This document shows, piece by piece, positions 7,618 through 13,545 of a stretch of 30,480 nucleotides of DNA. The notes beneath the pieces are model-generated. The model saw only the letters and a program-made list of their open reading frames with translations. It was not told the DNA's origin and did no database searches. This stretch comes from an uncultured Mycoplasma sp. (GTDB lineage Bacteria > Bacillota_I > Bacilli_A > RF39 > UBA660): the NCBI GenBank assembly GCA_902493595.1, contig CABUPU010000013.1, forward strand, positions 1-30,480, written 5' to 3'. Made by a program: the position numbers and the translations under genes. How positions within the stretch are numbered: the first letter of the stretch is position 1; each line of letters begins with the position of its first letter.

Positions 7618-8241
7618 TATTAAGTATGAAATATCAAATCCAATATAAACTAAAATCGCAATTGCAATAGTTTTAGAGTACATTAAATTTGTTTCATTTG
7701 TATTAAGATGATATAAATTATATTCATATTCAAAAGTTTTATTAAATCTATCTATTTTATATGTACCTTTATTTCCAATAGTAATTACATTTTTATATTT
7801 TTTTCTAAATATTTTACTATATTTTTCATCATTATTTAATACTAAAACCTCTTTAACTTTTTTTATTTCCTTTGAAACATATTTAGTGTCATCTCCGATA
7901 AACGAACATATACTCATTATATTATAATTGATTTTCTTTAATAAATTATTTTTAATATGACTATTATTTATACATATTATTACATATTTAACATCTTTTT
8001 CTTTTGCATTTTTTAAAATATTATTTAAAATTTCATAATTTAAATTATTATTTAACTTATAATATTTTTTATTTATATAATAACCATTATTTTTAAGAAG
8101 CAATACTTTCTCATTGCTTTTAATTAGATTTTTATATACAATATGAGCAATTTCATTTTTATATTTGTAGCCCATAATTAATATAATTTTAAAATTTTTA
8201 GCGAGTTTTTTATTCTCTTTTATTAATTTTTTATCTATCAA
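7615..8241 (-). CDS. Degenerate Mur-ligase (MurE-like) central domain, probably without ATPase activity
   Basis: The 208 residues resemble the middle domain of UDP-MurNAc-tripeptide ligases. In order they show: a beta strand followed by a loop where GTNGKTT should be (here GYKYKNEIAH, no P-loop Lys-Thr); a LLKNNGYYINKKYYKLNN hairpin as in MurE's GxxINGK; VKYVIICINNSHIKNNLL where MurE has VSSHAL; VLVLNNDEKYSKIF where MurE has VxNxDD; and a C-terminal YSKTIAIAILVYIGFD like the NxxAAIA helix. Both the N-terminal UDP-binding and C-terminal amino-acid-binding domains are missing. The TTG at 8241 is preferred, with AGGGTGAT just upstream, over GTG at 8250. It is divergent from mraY, which supports a wall-related role. 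No catalytic role is expected; this assignment is inference from pattern. Confidence 0.55.
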   Translation of the reverse strand: MIDKKLIKENKKLAKNFKIILIMGYKYKNEIAHIVYKNLIKSNEKVLLLKNNGYYINKKYYKLNNNLNYEILNNILKNAKEKDVKYVIICINNSHIKNNLLKKINYNIMSICSFIGDDTKYVSKEIKKVKEVLVLNNDEKYSKIFRKKYKNVITIGNKGTYKIDRFNKTFEYEYNLYHLNTNETNLMYSKTIAIAILVYIGFDISYLI

Positions 8242-8275
8242 AATAATCACCCTAATAAATTATAGTGAAAAGAAA

Positions 8276-8289
8276 GTGTAAAATTACAC
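8276..8289. promoter_or_regulatory. Inverted repeat between the Mur-like gene and mraY
   Basis: GTGTAA (8276-8281), two bases, TTACAC (8284-8289). On the minus strand it overlaps the expected -35 position of the promoter whose -10 is TATAAT at 8264-8259, and it lies upstream of the mraY -10 (TATAAT, 8321-8326). A shared operator is possible. Confidence 0.4.
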
Positions 8290-8346
8290 AAAAAATAGAG
8301 TTTTTTATTTATTTTTAATGTATAATATGTATAAAGGTGATGTAGT

Positions 8347-9339
8347 ATGTTAATACTTGCTAAAGCTGCAATGGCTTTAATGCTAGGTTTTGTTTGTGCA
8401 ATTATATGTGGGGCTATTCTAATCCCATTTTTAAAAAAGTTTCATATTGGTCAAAGTGTAAGTAATACAATATCTGAAAGACATAAGTTAAAAGAGGGTA
8501 CTCCGACTATGGGAGGAATAATATTTATAATTCCGGTTATACTTGGTTTATTATATCTATTTATTACTAAAAGCATATCATCAAGTTATAACTTAGCAAT
8601 CCTTTTATTTGTATTTCTTTCTTATGCTCTTCTTGGTTTTGTTGATGATTATTTAAAGGTAAAAAAACATAATAATGGGGGACTTTCTATAGTAACTAAA
8701 TTTATGTGTCAAATGTTTATTGCTTTAGTTTTTTTCTTCCTATTTATGAAAGGTGGAGGAAGTACAACTCTTAGATTTTCCTTATTACACATTAATATTC
8801 CTTTAGGGTGGACATTTGGTATATTTATATTCTTTCTTCTTGTTGGTATGGCAAATGCAGTTAATATTTCAGATGGTCTTGATGGTTTGTGCGGAGGCCT
8901 TTCTGCGATTGCATTTCTTGCATATGGTATAATTGCTTGGAACTGTGGTTGGCTCGAGGGTTATCAAGAAATTGCTATTTTTTCATTCATTTTAGTTGGT
9001 GCTTTAATAGGATTCTTAATGTATAATTCACATCCCGCTAAAGTGTTTATGGGAGATCTTGGTTCACTTTCTTTAGGTGGAGCACTTGCTACTATTGCAA
9101 TATTAACTAGACATGAACTTTCTTTATTTTTAATTGGTGGTGTATTTATTATTGAGGCTGCATCTTCATTAATTCAAATTATTGCTATTAGAAAGTTTAA
9201 TAAGAAGATATTTAAAAAAGCACCACTTCATCATCATTTCGAGGAATTAAATTGGGAAGAAACTGATATTGTTAAATTATTTTGGACTGTTGGTTTAATA
9301 TTTGCTATGATAGCAATAACTTATGGTGTATGGTTATAA
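8347..9339 (+). CDS. mraY: Phospho-N-acetylmuramoyl-pentapeptide-transferase
   Basis: MraY moves phospho-MurNAc-pentapeptide from UDP to undecaprenyl phosphate in the membrane, making lipid I for peptidoglycan. The 330-residue length and about ten hydrophobic helices are standard. Signature motifs are GTPTMGG, the aspartate pair in VDDYLKVKKHNN, NAVNISDGLDGLCGG, VFMGDLGSLSLGGALA and the C-terminal APLHHHFEE. AAAGGTGAT precedes the ATG, and TATAAT at 8321-8326 gives a short leader. The gene stands alone rather than in a dcw cluster, with its own terminator straight after the stop. Its divergent neighbour is a degenerate Mur-ligase-like gene. Confidence 0.98.
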   Translation: MLILAKAAMALMLGFVCAIICGAILIPFLKKFHIGQSVSNTISERHKLKEGTPTMGGIIFIIPVILGLLYLFITKSISSSYNLAILLFVFLSYALLGFVDDYLKVKKHNNGGLSIVTKFMCQMFIALVFFFLFMKGGGSTTLRFSLLHINIPLGWTFGIFIFFLLVGMANAVNISDGLDGLCGGLSAIAFLAYGIIAWNCGWLEGYQEIAIFSFILVGALIGFLMYNSHPAKVFMGDLGSLSLGGALATIAILTRHELSLFLIGGVFIIEAASSLIQIIAIRKFNKKIFKKAPLHHHFEELNWEETDIVKLFWTVGLIFAMIAITYGVWL

Positions 9340-9364
9340 AGATTACAAAAGTAATCTTTTTTAT
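9339..9364 (+). terminator. mraY terminator
   Basis: AAGATTAC (9339-9346), AAAA loop, GTAATCTT (9351-9358), then T-run. The first stem base is the last base of the mraY stop codon. Confidence 0.9.
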
Positions 9365-9383
9365 TTAACAAAAAAAAGAAGAA

Positions 9384-10616
9384 TCATTTTCTTCTTAATT
9401 TACGATATATTTTTAACATAATAGGTAGTACTTTATTAATAAATGGTTTATTAACTATATCATATTCACCTACAAATTCTGTGTAGGTACCACCCATTTT
9501 TCTTTTGTATTCGTGTATTCCGTTATAATTTTTTTCTTTTGTACCAGGATCACCACATGTACCAAATAAATCTAAAAATTCACAGTTTTTTTCACTTGCA
9601 ATTTTCATTGCTTCATAATATGAACGATTAACTGCAAAAGTATATGTTGCAAGACTATTATTTCCAATGTATAATGTCCACATTTGATTATTAATTATAG
9701 GACAAATAAGTATTAGCGAAACTATTCCATTTTCATTTCCTTTATATTCTGAAAATACCTCAATATCTTTTTTTAACCTTGCAATAATATTATTTGTATC
9801 AGCCATTTTCTTTTCAGGTATTTCTTTGTTTGCCACTTTTGTTTCTAAATCTTTTAATTCATTCTCTGCCTTTTTAAGAAGCTTATCAGGATAAATTTTA
9901 ATTGTTATGTTTATACTTTTTCCACCTTGAGTCATAAACTTATCATAATCTTCATAAAACTTTTTAGGGTAACCATTAAAGTTATCTCTATTAGCAATAT
10001 CTTTCATTAAATTATAAAATGTATCATTATTATAATCATTTGTAATTTCTAAATCATAATTATAACTTCTTTTTATTGTTTTTAAATAAGTTTTATTCAT
10101 ACTTTTTTCTATTTCTTCAATAGGTTTTTTAGTATCAATTCTAAAAGTAAATCTAGGTTGATTTGCTTCGAATAATTTTGTATAACCTTTAAAACTATAT
10201 CCTAGCTCTAATAAATAATCGTGAAACCATTCATTATTAATACCCTCTTTTAAAGGTTGTGCTTTTTCATCTAATGTATGAAGGACAACTCCTGGGTCCA
10301 TCTTAAAGTATATACCATTATTTTCCTTTAAGTAAGATTTTATTGCTATAGAAAATTCTTTTATTAATGATTTATCATTAAAATCTAATACTGGTCCTCT
10401 TGGTGCATAATAATACTTTAATTTAAAGGGCATTTCTTTTACAAAACATAAACAAATACCTTTTAAGTTATCATTATCTTTTAAACCTAGATATAATGGC
10501 TTTAAACCTTTACCTTTACAGGCTTCTCCCCACTCATAACACTGCATAAAATGTGTATAACTTGATTTATCAAAAAAATTCTTATATTCTTTTTCATTTA
10601 TTTCAACTATTTTCAT
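9384..10616 (-). CDS. FemA/B-family peptidoglycan bridge aminoacyltransferase
   Basis: FemX/MurM-type enzymes use aminoacyl-tRNA to add amino acids to the lysine side chain of lipid II, building interpeptide bridges. The 410 residues show two GNAT-like halves: an N-terminal one with FMQCYEWGEACKGKGLKPLYLG and YYAPRGPVLDF, and a second one with MWTLYIGNNSLATYTFAVNRSYYEAM, LDLFGTCGDP and GIHEYKRKMGG. Between them is the family's coiled-coil arm (about residues 244-291). GAGGT precedes the ATG, with an extended -10 (TGTTATAAT, 10642-10634 minus). It ends with TGA, one of the two clear TGA stops here. The amino acid added (Gly, Ala or Ser) cannot be told. A tRNA-Gly gene lies about 6 kb away, a weak hint only. 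Confidence 0.93.
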   Translation of the reverse strand: MKIVEINEKEYKNFFDKSSYTHFMQCYEWGEACKGKGLKPLYLGLKDNDNLKGICLCFVKEMPFKLKYYYAPRGPVLDFNDKSLIKEFSIAIKSYLKENNGIYFKMDPGVVLHTLDEKAQPLKEGINNEWFHDYLLELGYSFKGYTKLFEANQPRFTFRIDTKKPIEEIEKSMNKTYLKTIKRSYNYDLEITNDYNNDTFYNLMKDIANRDNFNGYPKKFYEDYDKFMTQGGKSINITIKIYPDKLLKKAENELKDLETKVANKEIPEKKMADTNNIIARLKKDIEVFSEYKGNENGIVSLILICPIINNQMWTLYIGNNSLATYTFAVNRSYYEAMKIASEKNCEFLDLFGTCGDPGTKEKNYNGIHEYKRKMGGTYTEFVGEYDIVNKPFINKVLPIMLKIYRKLRRK

Positions 10617-10669
10617 AAATACCTCTATAAAATATTATAACAAATTTTTTTTGTTTTTATAGATTAAAG

Positions 10670-10698
10670 TTGACTATTTTAGAAAAAATTATTAATAT
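10670..10698 (+). promoter_or_regulatory. Promoter of the metallo-hydrolase gene
   Basis: TTGACT (10670-10675), 17 bases, TAATAT (10693-10698); a GAGG ribosome binding site follows about 10 bases later. Confidence 0.7.
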
Positions 10699-10716
10699 TT
10701 ACTTATGAGGTAAAAA

Positions 10717-11430
10717 ATGAATATAAAATTTATAGGAACAGGTTCTATGATATCAAATGATAATCAAGCATCATACTTAGTAAATAATAATATAATGGTT
10801 GATTTTCCTCAAGGAACAATGAAAATACTAAAAAAGAATAATTTAAATGAGCAAATTAAATATATATTTATAACTCATACTCATGCAGATCACTTTTTTG
10901 ATTTACCATTTATAATACTAGATTTTTATCAAAGAAAACAAAAGTTAAATATTGTTATATGTAAAAAAGATAGAATGAAAGTTTTAAAACTTTTAAAACT
11001 TGGATTTCCAGGACTATTTTATGAATTTTTACTTAATAAAACAATTAATTTTATTGATAATAAAAAAGTAATTAAAATTGATAATCTAACTATTTCAAGT
11101 TATAAAACTGTTCATGGTGTAATGAAAAATTGTTATGGTTACATTTTTAAATATAATGATAAAAAACTAGTTTTTACTGGAGACACTAAAATATGTGATA
11201 ATTTACTTGATAATATTAAAGATGCAGATTATTTAATTTGTGATGCCACTAATAAAATAGGTAATAATTTTCATTTAGGAGTAGATGATATAAAACAATT
11301 TTTAAACGAATATAAAAACTTAAAGATTATTCCCTCACATATGGGTAAAAATTCTAAAAAAGAACTTCTTAATTTTAAAAATCAAAATCTGATTATTAAA
11401 GAAGATATGGAAGATTTAATAGTTTTATAA
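10717..11430 (+). CDS. Metallo-beta-lactamase-fold hydrolase, RNase Z-like
   Basis: A 237-residue enzyme with the metal-binding motif H54-T-H56-A-D58-H59, a further His in KTVHGVMKNCYGYIF, the Asp of FTGDTKICDNL and the terminal IIPSHMG. The order and the start NIKFIGTGSMISNDNQASYLV match the RNase Z/ElaC branch, which cuts the 3' trailer from tRNA precursors. At 237 residues it is shorter than the usual 300 or so and lacks a recognisable exosite arm, so another phosphodiesterase role is possible. It has its own promoter and a terminator overlapping its stop codon, so it is a single-gene unit. The local tRNA-Gly encodes its CCA. Confidence 0.8.
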   Translation: MNIKFIGTGSMISNDNQASYLVNNNIMVDFPQGTMKILKKNNLNEQIKYIFITHTHADHFFDLPFIILDFYQRKQKLNIVICKKDRMKVLKLLKLGFPGLFYEFLLNKTINFIDNKKVIKIDNLTISSYKTVHGVMKNCYGYIFKYNDKKLVFTGDTKICDNLLDNIKDADYLICDATNKIGNNFHLGVDDIKQFLNEYKNLKIIPSHMGKNSKKELLNFKNQNLIIKEDMEDLIVL

Positions 11431-11445
11431 ACTATTATTTTTTTT
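11418..11445 (+). terminator. Terminator overlapping the stop of the metallo-hydrolase gene
   Basis: AATAGTTT (11418-11425), 3-base loop, AAACTATT (11429-11436), then A and eight T. The TAA stop is inside the hairpin. Confidence 0.85.
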
Positions 11446-11519
11446 ATAAAAACTTAATAAATATAAAAATTATCTAAAACCCTCGTAATCCCAGCGTTTA
11501 CATTGTTCGTTTTTTTTGC

Positions 11520-11534
11520 AAATGTTAAACATTT
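11520..11534. promoter_or_regulatory. Palindromic operator candidate 1
   Basis: AAATGTT-A-AACATTT, a 15-base palindrome around a central A, preceded by TTTTTTTGC. It lies about 35 bases upstream of the -35 of the surface-protein promoter. Together with the copy at 11637-11653 it brackets that promoter. Confidence 0.6.
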
Positions 11535-11569
11535 AGGAAAAACAAACCTCGAATTTACGGAAATGGTTA

Positions 11570-11598
11570 TTGAAAACTCTAAAAAAATATGCTAACAT
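11570..11598 (+). promoter_or_regulatory. Promoter candidate of the variable surface-protein gene
   Basis: TTGAAA (11570-11575), 17 bases, TAACAT (11593-11598). The leader to the ATG at 11694 would be about 90 bases and would contain the second palindrome. Confidence 0.5.
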
Positions 11599-11636
11599 TT
11601 AAATATAAGATACATACAATAGACAATAAATTTTTG

Positions 11637-11653
11637 CAAATGTTTAACATTTG
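11637..11653. promoter_or_regulatory. Palindromic operator candidate 2
   Basis: CAAATGTT-T-AACATTTG, a 17-base palindrome preceded by TTTTTG. It shares the TTTTTGCAAATGTT half with operator 1; the copies are 118 bases apart (about 11 helical turns). Confidence 0.6.
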
Positions 11654-11693
11654 AGAAAATATAAGTGCCTATTTATGTAGGATTGGAGATAAT

Positions 11694-13244
11694 ATGCATA
11701 AAAAAATTAAATTAGGTTTGTTCATGTTTATTATTATAGGTGTAATCGTATTAAATATTACCTATAAAAATAAAAATGAAGTAACAAAAACTAAACAAAG
11801 AAATCAAAATAATTTAGCAATAATGATAAAAGATGCAAATGGAGTAGAAACAAATTCAAATACTATTCCTATAGGTAATTATAAAATTAATGAAGAAAAA
11901 ACGCATTGTGAAAATAAAGGAAAAGTCATAAGTTATGATAATATAACTGGTAAAATAGGATTTTCATTTATAGGTTCAGATAGATGTTATTTATTTTTTG
12001 AGGTAGTAACTGATACAGAAAAACCAGTAATATCTAATTTAAAAGTTAATGGTAAAACTATAACAGCAACATTAACTGATAATGAAGGTTTAAAAGCTTA
12101 TGGATTTAGTACAAGTAATACTGTAGAACCAACAAGTTGGACTACAATAAGTGGAAAAACATATAATTTAAATACTACAATAAACACTGAGGGAACTTAC
12201 TATTTATGGGTAAAAGATGGTGTTGGAAATAAAGCAGTATCTGATGTAATAGATTTAGAAAATAGAGGATGGAAAACAATTCTTGCAAATAATACAGTAA
12301 ATGAAACAACTCCAGATTTTAGTAAAGTTGCAAAAACAAATGAAGGTTTATTTAAAGCTGATGATGATTATACTGCAACAACAGGAATGAAGTCATATTA
12401 TTTCAGAGGTGCAGTTGATAATAACTGGGTAAAATTTGGAAAAGATAGAACAGGAAAATATATTTACTGGAGAATAATCAGAATAAATGGTGATGGTTCT
12501 ATAAGAATGATATATACAGGAACAACAGCACCAACAGAAAGTACTAAAGTAGTAATGACAGGAACAGGTACTCAAATAGGTACAAGTGCATTTAATAATG
12601 GAGCTTATAATAATTCAGAGTATGTAGGATATATGTATACATTAGGACAGCAATATGGAACTAATACACCAAGTACTATAAAAACAACAATTGATAATTG
12701 GTATGCAGAAACAACATTAGAAAAAGATGCAGCAACAAAAAAATTAGTATCACAAGATCAAATATTTTGTAATGATAGAAGTCCATCATCAACACAAACA
12801 GCTGCATGGACATCAACTGGATATTTTGACTATGGTGCACTGGGAAGATTGGGAAGTAATAAAACACCAATATTAACATGTCCAACAGCAAGTGATAAAT
12901 TTACATCAAAAGGAAGTAGTATAGGAAATAAAAAGTTAGAATATCCAGTGGGACTTATAACGGCGGATGAAGTATCAATGGCGGGAGGAGTATATCACTC
13001 TGATAATAGTTCATATTCTAATAATAGTTCATATTACTTGTATACAAACCAAATATATTGGTTGGGGTCGCCTGGCACTTCCCCTTCAAATGGCTTTGTT
13101 TATGGGTTTATTGTGTATTCTTCGGGTTACATTAATTACTATGGTGTTGGTAGCAGTAATGGGGTCCGTCCTGTTATTAGTTTATCCTCTGAAGCCAAGT
13201 TATCAGGTTATGGAACATATTCAAATCCATACACAGTAAGTTAG
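11694..13244 (+). CDS. Secreted or membrane-anchored surface protein with variable 'GVRPVISL' C-terminus
   Basis: A 516-residue protein with an N-terminal membrane helix (about residues 7-22) and no clear cleavage site. Next comes a Cys-bearing module (residues 35-105; NNLAIMIKDANG to DRCYLFFEV), an Ig-like domain (about 108-185, DTEKPVISNLKVNG to YYLWVKDGVGN), then a large C-terminal domain. That domain ends with GLITADEVSMAGG, IYWLGSPGTS and GVRPVISLSSEAKLSGYGTYSNPY, a layout I know from multi-copy surface proteins (DUF6273-like, related in shape to formylglycine-enzyme/C-type-lectin domains). Ligand binding is inferred. From about 13059 to 13206 the codons change style: Gly is GGG/GGC/GGT, never GGA, and Pro is CCT, whereas the rest of the gene prefers GGA and CCA. 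This suggests the end was replaced by recombination or diversification. TTGGAG precedes the ATG. Confidence 0.8.
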   Translation: MHKKIKLGLFMFIIIGVIVLNITYKNKNEVTKTKQRNQNNLAIMIKDANGVETNSNTIPIGNYKINEEKTHCENKGKVISYDNITGKIGFSFIGSDRCYLFFEVVTDTEKPVISNLKVNGKTITATLTDNEGLKAYGFSTSNTVEPTSWTTISGKTYNLNTTINTEGTYYLWVKDGVGNKAVSDVIDLENRGWKTILANNTVNETTPDFSKVAKTNEGLFKADDDYTATTGMKSYYFRGAVDNNWVKFGKDRTGKYIYWRIIRINGDGSIRMIYTGTTAPTESTKVVMTGTGTQIGTSAFNNGAYNNSEYVGYMYTLGQQYGTNTPSTIKTTIDNWYAETTLEKDAATKKLVSQDQIFCNDRSPSSTQTAAWTSTGYFDYGALGRLGSNKTPILTCPTASDKFTSKGSSIGNKKLEYPVGLITADEVSMAGGVYHSDNSSYSNNSSYYLYTNQIYWLGSPGTSPSNGFVYGFIVYSSGYINYYGVGSSNGVRPVISLSSEAKLSGYGTYSNPYTVS

Positions 13245-13274
13245 GGCTATAGGACCCCATTAACTTAACTGTGT
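13231..13274 (+). other. Large hairpin over the stop codon of the surface gene
   Basis: ACACAGTAAGTTA (13231-13243) is complementary to TAACTTAACTGTGT (13261-13274) with one bulged base, and GGG/CCC inside can extend the stem. No T-run follows, so it is not a standard terminator. It sits at the 3' edge of the segment with altered codon use. Confidence 0.6.
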
Positions 13275-13284
13275 CTAACAGTAA

Positions 13285-13443
13285 TTAATAGATATTGATT
13301 TAATTAATGATGTTTTGGATGATACAATTGATATATTTAATTATAAGTATCTTATTAAATACTTTGAAAGTAATAATATACCTTATGTATATTTAGAAAA
13401 AAACAAGGTTGTTATTCATTACTTAAATTTAAAAATTGACTAG
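13285..13443 (+). pseudogene. Possible gene remnant, about 52 codons without an ATG
   Basis: In the 301-base gap after the surface gene, one frame stays open from 13285 to a TAG at 13441 and has a protein-like make-up (DVLDDTIDIFNYKYLIKY, then NNIPYVYLEKNKVVIHY). There is no ATG and no ribosome binding site; TTG at 13315 is the only plausible start. It may be the tail of a gene cut off by rearrangement. I recognise no family. The rest of the gap holds the hairpin, an 18-base palindrome (13466-13483) and the GH31 promoter. Confidence 0.35.
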
Positions 13444-13493
13444 TAAGAATAATATAGTAGTAAATAAAAAAATGCATTTTTTTCATAATCTAA

Positions 13494-13522
13494 TTGAAAG
13501 AAAAAAATATATATGGTATTAT
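13494..13522 (+). promoter_or_regulatory. Promoter of the GH31 gene
   Basis: TTGAAA (13494-13499), 17 bases, TATTAT (13517-13522), followed by an AGGAAGGG ribosome binding site and ATG at 13546. Confidence 0.65.
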
Positions 13523-13545
13523 TGATATGATAGGAAGGGTAAATT

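Noticed and set aside
13231..13280. Integron attC-like site at the end of the surface gene (GTTAGGG and GTCTAAC)
   Set aside because: The core motifs are in the wrong order (GTT before AAC) on both strands, and no integrase or cassette array is visible.
13059..13443. A complete diversity-generating retroelement
   Set aside because: No reverse transcriptase, accessory gene or template repeat lies in the window; only the target-like features are present, so it is kept as a hypothesis.
13466..13483. AAAAAAATGCATTTTTTT palindrome as a terminator
   Set aside because: A perfect palindrome without a loop folds poorly and has no G-C stem; it may simply be an A-tract/T-tract before the GH31 promoter.
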